NCBI RefSeq assembly: GCF_022603395.1
Contig: NZ_JAIBKA010000005.1
Span: 62,001-126,000 of the forward strand
Length of the DNA stretch: 64,000 nucleotides
DNA from: Desulfoferrobacter suflitae
GTDB taxonomy: Bacteria > Desulfobacterota > Syntrophobacteria > Syntrophobacterales > Syntrophobacteraceae
Reading direction: 5' to 3'
Made by a program: the position numbers and the translations under genes. The notes under the pieces were generated by a model. That model was not told the DNA's origin. It was given only the letters and a program-made list of their open reading frames with translations, and searched no databases. Positions within the stretch are counted from its first letter, which is position 1. Each line of letters starts with the position of its first letter. Of this stretch, positions 26,035 to 35,249 are shown piece by piece.

Positions 26035-27851
26035 GCCACCAACTCCAGCGGCTTCTTGGCAGCCTGACAGGCATCCAGTCTGAAATAAGCGCCGCGCGCG
26101 GCCAGCAGCTCTTCATGGGTGCCGCTCTCCACGATGCGCCCACGGTCCATCACCAAGATCCGGTCGGCTCCGCGAATGGTCGACAGCCGATGCGCGATGA
26201 TAAACGTCGTGCGCCCCTCCATCAACCGCTCCAGCGCCTCCAAAAGCAGCGCCTCCGTCCCCGCATCCAAAGACGACGTCGGTTCGTCCAAGAGCACTAC
26301 CGGCGCATCCTTTAACAGGGCCCGCGCTATCGACAACCGCTGCCTCTCTCCCCCCGATAGACTCGCCCCCCGCTCCCCCAAAACCGTCTCGTAGCCCTGC
26401 GGCAAACGCCCAATGAATTCTTCCGCATTGGCTGCCCGTGCCGCCGCCACCATCTCCTCCCGGCTCGCCCCGGGACGTCCATAGGCAATGTTTTCCGCTA
26501 TGCTCAGCGGCAATAGAAACGGCTCCTGCAACACCAACGACACCTGGCTGCGCAGGCTCGAAAGCGTGACCTCGCGAATGTCCAACCCGTTGAATAAAAT
26601 CCTCCCCTCCCACGGATCAAAAAAGCGTGGAATCAGGGAAACCAGAGTGCTTTTCCCCGCCCCTGTCGCACCCACCAGAGCCACCGTCTCACCCGGCCGC
26701 ACAGCCAGCGTGATCTCCTGCAAAATGGGACGCCCCGCTTCATACCCAAACGTCACCCCGTCGAACGCTACCGCCACTCCCCGCCCGGGCCACACCACCG
26801 CACGCGCACCCGGCAAATCCCACACACCCTCCTGTGTCTCCAGAATCTCTAAAACCCGGTCGATGTTGGCGCTCACAGATCGCACCCCCCCGTAGATGCC
26901 GAGCAAGCCTCGACACGCACCCTGCAAAGAACGCAAATAAGCGAGAAAAATGAGCAGACTCCCCAGGGTCAGCGCACCGGACAACACCCGTTTTCCTGCC
27001 GCAAAGAGCACAATGGCGGTTCCCACGGTCAAAATGAATTCATTGGCAAATTCGAAGGAATTTTTCACCAGGATGCCCCGCTGTGAAAGTCCTACCGCAC
27101 TTGTGGCAAGTTCCCGGAACCGGCGGCCGTTGCGTCGTTCCGCTGTGAATGCCTGAACTACGGGTATGGCCGACATGGTCTGGTGAACAAAGGAAAGAAG
27201 CCGTGATTCCGCTTCCCTGTTGTTGCGTGTGCGGATTTTCAGCCGGCGCCCAAAGAATAACGCCGACCAGCCCAGCAGTGGAGCCATCGCCAGGGAAAGC
27301 AGTGCCAGCTGCCGGTCGAGATGCCAGGCCACCGCCGTCACCACAACCAGCGTCAGAACATTTTTCATGGGCGATACCAGCAGCTGGTTGGTGGCCGTAT
27401 AGATGCACCACGTATCGCCACTCAGTCGACTCAGGGAATCTCCCACTCCGTGCCGCGTGTGGAACAGCAGAGAGAGCCTCTGCAAATGTCGGAAAAGATC
27501 CGCAGCCAGGCCGTAAACCATATTCTGCCCGGCCGCCGTCCACGCCCAGCTCAGGGCGACATCGACCAGGCTGTTTAAGGCATAAAAGCCCAAGCTGCCC
27601 AACGCGGCCGACAAAACCAATAGAGCCGGGCTGGTCTGGAGCGTCAGGGCTTCGAGGAGTGATTGCAAAGTCTCCGGCAAGGCGGCGCCATCCAGAGCAT
27701 AGTCCACCAGAATTTTCATGGGCCAGGGCTGCAGTGCAGCAATGGCTGATGCACAGATGCTCAGAACAAGAATGATCAACAACAAAGGCCACTGCTGAAA
27801 GGTGTATTTGAGCAACCGCCGATATCTATTCATTTTGATTCGTTTACGCAC
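26031..27851 (-). CDS. ABC exporter half-transporter (MsbA-like), gene 1 of pair
   Basis: 606 residues: short basic N-terminus, six membrane helices (about 15-320) and an ATPase domain with the same Walker A (GATGAGKST), signature (LSGGERQR) and Walker B (LLDEPTSSLD) as its neighbour. The membrane domain is homologous but clearly different (for example RHGVGDSLSRLSGDTWCIYTATNQL here against KRSRGDLVRRVVTDSSCVKELIL in gene 2). Start is GTG at 27851 with only a weak ribosome site; ATG at 27833 is possible. It is the first gene of the glycan operon and follows a 357-base gap after the hybrid kinase. Confidence 0.9.
   Translation of the reverse strand: MRKRIKMNRYRRLLKYTFQQWPLLLIILVLSICASAIAALQPWPMKILVDYALDGAALPETLQSLLEALTLQTSPALLVLSAALGSLGFYALNSLVDVALSWAWTAAGQNMVYGLAADLFRHLQRLSLLFHTRHGVGDSLSRLSGDTWCIYTATNQLLVSPMKNVLTLVVVTAVAWHLDRQLALLSLAMAPLLGWSALFFGRRLKIRTRNNREAESRLLSFVHQTMSAIPVVQAFTAERRNGRRFRELATSAVGLSQRGILVKNSFEFANEFILTVGTAIVLFAAGKRVLSGALTLGSLLIFLAYLRSLQGACRGLLGIYGGVRSVSANIDRVLEILETQEGVWDLPGARAVVWPGRGVAVAFDGVTFGYEAGRPILQEITLAVRPGETVALVGATGAGKSTLVSLIPRFFDPWEGRILFNGLDIREVTLSSLRSQVSLVLQEPFLLPLSIAENIAYGRPGASREEMVAAARAANAEEFIGRLPQGYETVLGERGASLSGGERQRLSIARALLKDAPVVLLDEPTSSLDAGTEALLLEALERLMEGRTTFIIAHRLSTIRGADRILVMDRGRIVESGTHEELLAARGAYFRLDACQAAKKPLELVA
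26084..26859. repeat. Long direct repeat, copy 2 (ATPase domain of ABC gene 1)
   Basis: Partner of 24174-24949; see that entry. Same orientation, 1,910 bases apart, one mismatch seen. Confidence 0.97.
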
Positions 27852-28208
27852 TCATTCCGGGGAATCAGGAAAAACCATCATAGCGAAAATGCCCGCAGCA
27901 CTGCAGCAGACCTTCGTGCTCCCATAGACCAGATGCCCACCCATCGCAGATAGACAGCAGAACAAGTATTTCGTTAGCGACAATCGTGCCAATCGCAGGG
28001 TGCGCAATGAGCGCTCCATTGATGGGCTCCGGCAACCACTGCACGAGACTCTCACTGAACATTTTTTGCACAATGGTTACCATTCTTGCACATGCCTGCG
28101 TTTCAGTCCATGCATGTGAAAAAAGTTAGACAGGGGAAAGGGATGCAAATGGCATGGCGGGAACATTGGGAAAAAACCGAGCGGTTGCTTTCCGGCGGGT
28201 TGCTCAGA
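27852..28208. other. Intergenic region between the hybrid kinase and the glycan operon
   Basis: 357 bases. It should contain the promoter of the ABC-GT operon. A minus-strand frame at 27865-28083 (72 residues, starting MVTIVQKMFSESLVQWLPEP) has ordinary codon choice and no strong ribosome site; it may be a small gene but shows no family features. Confidence 0.4.
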
Positions 28209-31091
28209 TCAGGACCTGGCCAAACTTTGCAGGGCCTTGCGCATCTCTTCGGTCCGATAAGGCTTGGTCAACACTGCCAGGAAGCCGTAGTCGCGGAAAT
28301 TGGCCATTACCGGATCATTTGAATAGCCGCTCGAGGCTATCCCCTTAACCGCAGGATCTATTGTCCGCAGCACCCGCATGGTTTCTTTGCCGCCCATGCC
28401 TCCCGGGATGGTCAAATCCATGATTACCGCATCATACACTTGTCCGGCATCTCGCGATTGCTGGTACATGGCAATTGCTTCCTCCCCCTTTGTTGCGTAT
28501 TCCACTTCATATCCCAGGTAGGTGAGCATTTCTCCGGCAACCATTCTGATGGTTTCCTCGTCATCCATCAGAAGAATTTTCCCCTCGCCCATGAATGGCT
28601 CCGGCCCGCATGAATCTTGCGCCGCGACGCTCACCTCAGGCAGAGCCGGTAGAAAAACCGCCAGGGTAGTACCGACTGCCGGAGCCGATTCGGCACAAAC
28701 ACAGCCACCGTGCTTGGCGACAATTGAATGAACGGTGGTCAACCCCAGGCCATTGCCTTTTTCCTTGGTCGAAAAGTAAGGATCAAAGATCTTCGGCAAA
28801 TGCTCGCTACTGATTCCGATGCCCTGATCACGGATGGTGATCTTGACGTAACGACCCGGCTCAACGGTTAGTCCACTGTCGGCCTTCACCCTGCAATTTT
28901 CCGCTCTCACCTCGATGACACCACCATCCTTCATGGCCTGATCCGCATTGATGACGATATTACTGATGGCCTGGCTGATTTGACCGCTGTCTATCTCGAC
29001 CGACCATAAATCGTCAGCGATATCAAAATTGCACAACGATTTGGAACCTCGCAAAATGAATTCGCATGAATCGATGATGAGCTCTTTCAGGGAAGTTTTC
29101 TGCTTGATGGGCGCGCCACCTCTGGAAAAGGTGAGTAATTGCTGAGTGAGTTCCTTCGCTCTCAAGGCCGCCTTTTCCGCCTGTTTCAGCTTGGTGGCGA
29201 CTTGATGATGGTCTATAGCGATCTCTTTGGCGAGCGAAATGTTACCCACGATGCCTGTTAAAAAATTGTTAAAATCATGAGCAATTCCACCTGCGAGAAT
29301 ACCCAGCGACTCCAATTTATCCATTTTCAGCTGTTCTCTGGCGGCTTTGTTGCGATCAGTCACGTCCTCATAGGTAATGAACTGTTTGCCATCGGCGATG
29401 GTTACAGGTCGGAACACGATGTCGCGCAGGGAGCCATCCTTGCATCGCACCGTTGCCTCCCGCCGCCGCACCCGAAACTTGTCGAATTTATACAGGTCCG
29501 ACAGCCAGAGGCCGATTATCTCCCTGCGGTAGGCGGAGTCCGGAAACGCTTTTCGCATCCAATCCCGACCGGTGGGAATATCGTTCAACGTGTATCCAAA
29601 CACTTCAATGAATTTCTTGTTCAAGAAACTATAGCGCCCATCGGGTTCCAGGATGGCGATGGGAAAGGGAGAGAGCTCCACCATGTTGCGGAACCTTTCC
29701 TCACTTTCCTGAAGAGCGTCCAGTGCCGATTTACGTTCGGTTATGTCGCTCAAAGCACCGACTACGGCAAGAGTCCGTCCGTTTTCCACTATGGGGCTCT
29801 CATTCACTTCGACCCAGATGATACGTCCCTTCTTGCCGATCAACTGCAGCGGATAGGGAGGCTGACGTTCTCCCGTGGCGATGGATTTCTGACTGATTCT
29901 ATAGCCTTCGGCGTTGACGGGATGATTCGTTAGCAACTTGTTCCAACCGACCAGCGCCTCTTCCGGCTCGCAGTCAAGGAACGCTCGCGTTTGTGGGCTC
30001 ACGTAGGTCAGCACATGATCGGTTGTGTACGCATAGAACAGGTTACTGCTGTGTTCGACTATGGATCTCAGCCTGCTTTCACTCTCACGCAAGGCATCTT
30101 CGGCAGTCTTGCGCCGATGAATATCTCGGCTTGCCAACCGGTAAAAGTAAAAAACGGCCGCTGAAACCAAGGCGCACAAAATCGCTATGAGAGCAACGCT
30201 GCTATTCTTAAACGCTTGCAGAGCGCTGCTTGAAAGGGCGTCAACGTTGAGCAGATAGACAACCTTCCAGCCCGGATAACCGGCGATGTCCATTTCATAG
30301 AGGAGGTATTCTTTTCCCGAACTGTCTGCCGCACCGGCATCTCCCGTCCGTCGAAAACCAACCCACTGGTGGGGTCCCTCGCCAAATTGTCGCGCTTCAA
30401 CGGCGGCCGCGGCATCCTCAACGGTTACATTCCAAAGCCTGTGATAGAGCCAGTCCTTGCGACTTGACGCGAAGATCAATCCGTGGTGGCTGGTCAGCAG
30501 CACGATGCCTTTATGGATCTCGCTGAACTGTTCTTCGAGTGACTCTATGGAAGCTTTGATGACAGCCGCACCGATGAGGTTGTCACCTCTGTTTGTATAG
30601 ACGGGATGGCTGTAATAAATACCACGCCGTTTTGAAGTGACTCCCAGAGCCATGTAAATGGATGGAAAACCAACTATGGCATCCTGAAAGTAAGGGCGGA
30701 AAGCATAGCTTTGCCCCACAAAGCTGTCAGCATCGTGCCGGTTGGAAGAAGCGATTGTAATTCCATGAATATCCATCAGGTAACAGACGCTCACCTGGAA
30801 CGAGGTTTGAAATTCATCCAAGGCTCGGTTGGCCCTTTCCAGAGCGTTTGCATCGGCATGTTCCAGGAGCACGCGGGATTGCTCTATACGGGAAAGAGCT
30901 TCCACCGCTCTCTGGTGCCTGGTCAAGAACGCCGCAACCAGGCGTTTCAGGCTGTTGGCCTGGGATTCGACATCCTTGAGGGCATCCAGCTGCAAAGATC
31001 GGTAAATGGCGGAGTAATGAAAGTATGCTGCCGAGGCCAACGAGAGAAAGGAAAGCAAAGTGAGAACAAAGACTATGGTCCTGAGTTTCAT
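28209..31091 (-). CDS. Hybrid sensor histidine kinase with Cache-type sensor, two PAS domains and receiver
   Basis: 960 residues. Membrane helix at about 5-28, a periplasmic dCache-like sensor (to about 290), a second helix (SSVALIAILCALVSAAVFYFY), PAS 1 (ESESRLRSIVEHSSNLFYAY), PAS 2 (ESEERFRNMVELSPFPIAIL), phosphoacceptor helix with His605 in GGIAHDFNNFLTGI, an ATPase domain (NIVINADQAM, DQGIGISSEHLPKIFDPYF, GNGLGLTTVHSI) and a C-terminal receiver with Asp892 in AVIMDLTIPGG. The kinase is of the HDFNN group, common in deltaproteobacteria. It has no DNA-binding partner beside it. AGGAGA precedes the ATG. A small ligand, such as an organic acid, is the usual signal of Cache domains, but the ligand is unknown. 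Confidence 0.93.
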   Translation of the reverse strand: MKLRTIVFVLTLLSFLSLASAAYFHYSAIYRSLQLDALKDVESQANSLKRLVAAFLTRHQRAVEALSRIEQSRVLLEHADANALERANRALDEFQTSFQVSVCYLMDIHGITIASSNRHDADSFVGQSYAFRPYFQDAIVGFPSIYMALGVTSKRRGIYYSHPVYTNRGDNLIGAAVIKASIESLEEQFSEIHKGIVLLTSHHGLIFASSRKDWLYHRLWNVTVEDAAAAVEARQFGEGPHQWVGFRRTGDAGAADSSGKEYLLYEMDIAGYPGWKVVYLLNVDALSSSALQAFKNSSVALIAILCALVSAAVFYFYRLASRDIHRRKTAEDALRESESRLRSIVEHSSNLFYAYTTDHVLTYVSPQTRAFLDCEPEEALVGWNKLLTNHPVNAEGYRISQKSIATGERQPPYPLQLIGKKGRIIWVEVNESPIVENGRTLAVVGALSDITERKSALDALQESEERFRNMVELSPFPIAILEPDGRYSFLNKKFIEVFGYTLNDIPTGRDWMRKAFPDSAYRREIIGLWLSDLYKFDKFRVRRREATVRCKDGSLRDIVFRPVTIADGKQFITYEDVTDRNKAAREQLKMDKLESLGILAGGIAHDFNNFLTGIVGNISLAKEIAIDHHQVATKLKQAEKAALRAKELTQQLLTFSRGGAPIKQKTSLKELIIDSCEFILRGSKSLCNFDIADDLWSVEIDSGQISQAISNIVINADQAMKDGGVIEVRAENCRVKADSGLTVEPGRYVKITIRDQGIGISSEHLPKIFDPYFSTKEKGNGLGLTTVHSIVAKHGGCVCAESAPAVGTTLAVFLPALPEVSVAAQDSCGPEPFMGEGKILLMDDEETIRMVAGEMLTYLGYEVEYATKGEEAIAMYQQSRDAGQVYDAVIMDLTIPGGMGGKETMRVLRTIDPAVKGIASSGYSNDPVMANFRDYGFLAVLTKPYRTEEMRKALQSLARS

Positions 31092-31475
31092 CTAACGATT
31101 TCTCCTGGTTATTTGGGAGGTCCTCATCCAGGAAAGGCGTGGAGCTGTGCGGTTTTTCATTTTCACTTCGGAAACCCCGCGTAAGAAGTGGAAACCTGAT
31201 AAGAAAAACAAAGGATGTGCTCGTCTCAACCCGCTCCTAGCTGTAACGTGCGCGGCCGCACTAGAATCGACAGATCACCAGCCAAATGCAAACGCAAAAT
31301 CGATATTATTACGGCCAGGCGGGCGAGGTCAATGAGGTGCAGCTGGATCGGAGCAAATTCAGGCAGGCTGTAGTATTTGCCGGGAGATGTATTAAATTAT
31401 AGGCACTGCAATGAGATGACGCGTGAGCAAAGCGCGCGAGATTTCGGCGAATATAGGCGTAAGGAGTGGAATCAG
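31092..31475. other. Divergent intergenic region, hybrid kinase / nifU
   Basis: 384 bases between divergent genes. It must hold both promoters. I see an AT-rich stretch near 31384-31400 (TATTAAATTATAGG) that could be a -10 region for nifU, but no matching -35 with good spacing and no IscR-type gene. Confidence 0.4.
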
Positions 31476-32306
31476 ATGTGGGAATATACAGAAAAACTGA
31501 AAGATCATTTTCTCAATCCAAGGAATGTAGGCGAAATTGACGATGCCGACGGTGTGGGCGAAGAGGGGTCGATCGCCTGTGGCGATGCACTCAAATTGGC
31601 TTTTAAATTGGACGAAAACGGGCGGATCAAGGAAGCCAAATTCAAAACGTTTGGTTGCGCCAGTGCCATTGCCACCGCCTCGGCTCTGACGGAAATGCTC
31701 AAGGGCAAGTCGCTCGAGGAAGCCGAAAAGATCACCAATCAGGACATTGTCGACTACCTTGGCGGGCTCCCGCCGGAAAAGATGCACTGCTCGGTTATGG
31801 GCAGGCAGGCTCTTGACCGGGCTATTGCAAACTACCGAGGTGTATCCGGGGAAGCGGTTGAAGGGAAGATTGTTTGCGAGTGTTTTGGGGTCACCGAGAA
31901 GGAGATTGAAAAGGCAGTCAGAGAAAACAATCTCAGCAGCATTGAAGAAGTCACCAATTTCACCAAGGCGGGCGGTGGCTGCGGCAACTGCCACGATGCC
32001 ATCCAGCAGATCATCGACCAGATCCGCAGCAAGTCGGAAATCAAACCCACCGCCAAAGGGAGATTGACCAATATCCAGAAAATCAGGATGATTGAAGAAA
32101 CCCTCGAACGGGAGATCAGACCTTCACTCAGGCAGGACGGGGGAGACATCGAATTGATCGATGTGGAGGGCAATCGAGTGTTGGTTGCCACACGCGGCGC
32201 TTGCGCCACGTGCCAGGCATCCCAGCAGACCATCAAGAATTTCGTGGAAATGAAACTCAGGGAATTAGTGACGCCCGAACTGGTGGTTGAGGAGGTGGCC
32301 CAGTGA
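31476..32306 (+). CDS. nifU: Fe-S cluster scaffold protein NifU (three-domain)
   Basis: 276 residues with all three NifU modules. The IscU-like domain has scaffold cysteines Cys35 (SIACGDALK), Cys61 (FGCASAIATASALTEM) and Cys105 (MHCSVMG). The central Bfd-like [2Fe-2S] domain has Cys134, Cys136, Cys169 and Cys172 (VCECFGVT, GGCGNCHDA). The C-terminal NifU/Nfu domain has CATC (Cys243, Cys246). The ATG at 31476 follows AAGGAG by nine bases; the frame is open further upstream without support. The stop overlaps the nifS start by four bases. In sulfate reducers NifU/NifS often serve general Fe-S assembly; no nitrogenase gene is in the window. Confidence 0.96.
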   Translation: MWEYTEKLKDHFLNPRNVGEIDDADGVGEEGSIACGDALKLAFKLDENGRIKEAKFKTFGCASAIATASALTEMLKGKSLEEAEKITNQDIVDYLGGLPPEKMHCSVMGRQALDRAIANYRGVSGEAVEGKIVCECFGVTEKEIEKAVRENNLSSIEEVTNFTKAGGGCGNCHDAIQQIIDQIRSKSEIKPTAKGRLTNIQKIRMIEETLEREIRPSLRQDGGDIELIDVEGNRVLVATRGACATCQASQQTIKNFVEMKLRELVTPELVVEEVAQ

Positions 32307-33478
32307 AAACCATATATTTGGACAACAACGCCACGACCCAGGTCGCTCCCCCGGTGCTTGAAGCCATGTTGCCATACTTTTCACAGCTTTACGGCAACCC
32401 TTCCAGCATGCACTCATTTGGCGGTCAGGTGGGCCGCTCCCTGCGGCAGGCACGAGAACAGGTGGCCGCCCTCATCGGGGCGTCGGCAGATGAGATCATT
32501 TTTACCAGTTGCGGAACGGAGAGCGATAACGCGGCCATTCGGTCCGCACTGCATGCCTACCCCGACAAGCGTCATATTGTGACCAGCAGGGTGGAACACC
32601 CGGCGGTGAGATCCCTGGTATCCCATTTGGCAGTCCAGGGTTATCGGGTAACTGAGATTCCGGTTGACAATTTGGGACGCTTGGATATGGACCGATATCG
32701 TGTGAGCCTGACTCCGGATACCGCCATTGTCAGTCTCATGTGGGCGAATAACGAGACCGGGGTGCTCTTTCCCGTCGAGGAGGCGGCTGAAATCGCCGAG
32801 AATAGGGGAATTCTCTTTCACACCGACGCGGTCCAGGCGGTTGGCAAGATTCCCATCAACATGGGCAAGACCTCCATAGACATGCTCTCCCTTTCAGGAC
32901 ACAAGCTGCATGCCGCCAAAGGGGTGGGCGCCCTGTATGTCCGAAAAGGAACAAAATTTTCGCCGTTCTTGATTGGCGGTCACCAGGAAAAGGGAAGGCG
33001 CGGCGGTACGGAAAACACGTCCGGGATCGTCGGACTGGGCAAGGCGTGCGAACTTGCCGCGCAAAACATGCAGCCGGAGAATACCAAAGTCAAACAGCTG
33101 CGTGATAAGCTGGAGAACGGATTGTTAAAAAGCATACCCAACAGCCGGGTGAATGGAGACCGCAGCTGGAGACTTCCCAACACCACCAGTATCAGCTTTG
33201 AATTTGTGGAAGGAGAGGCCATATTGTTGCTGCTCGATGAGTTTCACATCTGTGCCTCTTCGGGTTCGGCCTGCACCTCGGGTTCTCTTCAGCCGTCGCA
33301 TGTTTTGCGGGCCATGGGCGTGCCCTTTACCATGGCGCACGGTTCCATCCGATTCAGCTTGAGCATCTACAATACGGAGGATGAAATCGATTTTGTGCTG
33401 GATAAGGTGCCCGGTGTAATCGAAAAGCTGCGCGGGCTTTCACCCTACTGGAATGTAGACAAAATGGTCTGCTCGTGA
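32303..33478 (+). CDS. nifS: Cysteine desulfurase NifS
   Basis: PLP enzyme that takes sulfur from cysteine and passes it to NifU. Motifs: YLDNNATTQVAPPVLEAM at the N-terminus, HTDAVQAVGKIPI, SLSGHKLHAAKG with Lys201 as cofactor lysine, RRGGTENTSGIVGLGKA, and the active-site loop cysteine Cys324 in SSGSACTSGS. Length 391. GTG start at 32303 with GAGGAGG upstream and a GTGA overlap with nifU, so the two are translationally coupled. Confidence 0.97.
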   Translation: MKTIYLDNNATTQVAPPVLEAMLPYFSQLYGNPSSMHSFGGQVGRSLRQAREQVAALIGASADEIIFTSCGTESDNAAIRSALHAYPDKRHIVTSRVEHPAVRSLVSHLAVQGYRVTEIPVDNLGRLDMDRYRVSLTPDTAIVSLMWANNETGVLFPVEEAAEIAENRGILFHTDAVQAVGKIPINMGKTSIDMLSLSGHKLHAAKGVGALYVRKGTKFSPFLIGGHQEKGRRGGTENTSGIVGLGKACELAAQNMQPENTKVKQLRDKLENGLLKSIPNSRVNGDRSWRLPNTTSISFEFVEGEAILLLLDEFHICASSGSACTSGSLQPSHVLRAMGVPFTMAHGSIRFSLSIYNTEDEIDFVLDKVPGVIEKLRGLSPYWNVDKMVCS

Positions 33479-33484
33479 GGATTT

Positions 33485-34435
33485 ATGATTATGAATGCAA
33501 CATCTCAGCGGGACCAATGCAAGACGGAAATGACCACTCGACGCAAGTACCGCGAAGAGCTTCCCCGGATCGTTGATCAACTGGTTCGATCCTGCGGTGA
33601 TGGGCAGTGTTTTGACCACGTAGGTCCGGAACCGATCCCCTCGCGCGAGTTCGTCATAGACGTCATCCACAGAGTCTGCCTCATTTTGTATCCGGGCTAT
33701 TTCATCCGCAACCGCCTGGATCAGGTGAACCTGAGCTTTTACCTCGGTCAGGAAGTGACGTCTCTGTTCGAAACCCTGTCCGAACAGATCACCCTGGCCA
33801 TCCGGCATGATTGCATGAGACACAACCAGCCTTGCGTTCAATGCGAAGAACGCGGCCAGGCGCTGGCCATCGAATTCCTGCAGGAATTACCGGCAATGCG
33901 CGCGGCTCTGGCCAAAGATGTGCGGGCCGGCTTTGAAGGCGATCCGGCAGCCAAGAGCTACGATGAAATTATTTTCAGCTATCCCGGCCTCTTTGCCATA
34001 ACCGTTTACCGTATTGCTCACCAACTGCACATCCGCAGTGTCCCTCTTCTTCCACGGATCATGTCCGAGTTCGCCCACAGTTCGACCGGCATCGACATCC
34101 ATCCCGGAGCGCAAATAGGGGACAGTTTTTTTATCGATCACGGCACCGGCGTAGTGATCGGCGAGACCACGCGCATCGGCAACCGGGTGAGGATCTACCA
34201 GGGAGTGACACTCGGCGCACTGTCCCTTCCCAAAGATGCCGGCGAACGCCTGAGGCACAAGAGACGTCATCCCACCATTGAAGATGATGTGATCATCTAT
34301 TCCGGGGCTACAGTCCTGGGAGGCGATACGGTTATTGGCGCCCGATCCGTCATCGGCGGCAATGTCTGGATTACCGCATCGGTCCCGCCGGACACTCGGG
34401 TGCTGTCGAAGAAGCCGGAGTTGGTGTACAAGTGA
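33485..34435 (+). CDS. cysE: Serine O-acetyltransferase (EpsC/SAT type)
   Basis: Acetylates serine, the committed step to cysteine. The N-terminal 170 residues are the helical domain of the long EpsC-type enzyme (IHRVCLILYPGYFIRNRLD). The left-handed beta-helix follows with hexapeptide repeats: GIDIHPGAQIGDSFFIDHGTGVVIGETTRIGNRVRIYQGVTLGA, and the catalytic His in FIDHGTG. Length 316 fits the group. It begins six bases after nifS, so cysteine supply and desulfuration share one operon. Confidence 0.95.
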   Translation: MIMNATSQRDQCKTEMTTRRKYREELPRIVDQLVRSCGDGQCFDHVGPEPIPSREFVIDVIHRVCLILYPGYFIRNRLDQVNLSFYLGQEVTSLFETLSEQITLAIRHDCMRHNQPCVQCEERGQALAIEFLQELPAMRAALAKDVRAGFEGDPAAKSYDEIIFSYPGLFAITVYRIAHQLHIRSVPLLPRIMSEFAHSSTGIDIHPGAQIGDSFFIDHGTGVVIGETTRIGNRVRIYQGVTLGALSLPKDAGERLRHKRRHPTIEDDVIIYSGATVLGGDTVIGARSVIGGNVWITASVPPDTRVLSKKPELVYK

Positions 34436-34570
34436 TACCCGGCGCATGCTGCCGACTGTATAGGTACTTTTGCCTATATGAAAATGCGTAGTTTTACGGA
34501 TTGAAAAAGTTCGGCTCGCATGGCTTTATAGTTTCAGAGGGTTTTCACCTATTTCTATTTTTTCGTAAAA

Positions 34571-34621
34571 GGGTGCTGACATCGGGCATTAGTGGAATCC
34601 CGCCACCCGATGTCAGCACCC
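34571..34621 (-). terminator. Strong 16-bp hairpin between convergent genes
   Basis: A perfect 16-base-pair stem, GGGTGCTGACATCGGG (34571-34586) with its complement at 34606-34621, and a 19-base loop. On the minus strand it is followed by TTTTACG, so it best fits a terminator for the 34681-35190 gene, and it can also stop transcripts from cysE. Confidence 0.75.
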
Positions 34622-34680
34622 CACTGAAAGGTTGCCATCGATCGAGGTCCGTGCCGGCTAGGTTCCGCCCGGCCGCGTGG

Positions 34681-35190
34681 TCAAGCCATAGAGGGACGGT
34701 GGGCTGATTCGCATTCCCTTTTATTCTTGGCCAGCACCTTTTCTACTTCCTTGCGTGCCCTTTGATAAAAATCGGCTTCGCTGATTTTGCCCTCCACAAA
34801 ATCACTCCAGCTGCTGAAATCCTGGAAAAAAGAGACTTGCACCCCTGCTTCGGCACACACCTTGCGGTAAATTCGATTGGCCTGCCTGGCTCGATCGAGT
34901 TTTTCTTTCTTTTCCCGCAGGTTTTTCTGCTCGTCGTCTTTGTCTGCGACCACATACTTTCCAAAGGTTCTTGAGAGTTCCTCGAGCTCCACCTTGGCCT
35001 TGCTGTTGAGTTGCGATTCATCGATTTTTCCGTCAACGTATTCCTTCCACGCTTCAAATGTGTACCAGGCGACAACCTTCAAGCCGTTCTCCGCACAGAT
35101 CTCGGAATATAAACCATTCGCTCTCAATGCCCGCTGAATGCCATTGGACATCCGACCTACACCGGATATCTTGGAAACGGTATCTGCCAT
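34681..35190 (-). CDS. Hypothetical protein with two tandem 53-residue modules
   Basis: 169 residues of no family known to me. It contains an internal duplication: residues 20-72 (RALRANGLYSEICAENGLK, then W-Y-x-F-x-x-W-x-E-Y-V-D-G-K-I) and 100-152 (RARQANRIYRKVCAEAGVQ, then F-F-x-x-F-x-x-W-x-D-F-V-E-G-K-I), spaced 80 residues apart. The modules share an N-R/G-x-Y-x-x-x-C-A-E-x-G core, a conserved Trp and a V-[DE]-G-K-I helix start; the linker (about 73-99) is highly charged and probably coiled coil. No signal peptide or membrane segment. It lies 59 bases after ddl on the same strand. Function unknown. Confidence 0.75.
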   Translation of the reverse strand: MADTVSKISGVGRMSNGIQRALRANGLYSEICAENGLKVVAWYTFEAWKEYVDGKIDESQLNSKAKVELEELSRTFGKYVVADKDDEQKNLREKKEKLDRARQANRIYRKVCAEAGVQVSFFQDFSSWSDFVEGKISEADFYQRARKEVEKVLAKNKRECESAHRPSMA

Positions 35191-35249
35191 GTGATAGCTC
35201 CTAAACTGGATGTCATTCTGTTAAACATAACACCTGGCTTGGCCCGAGA

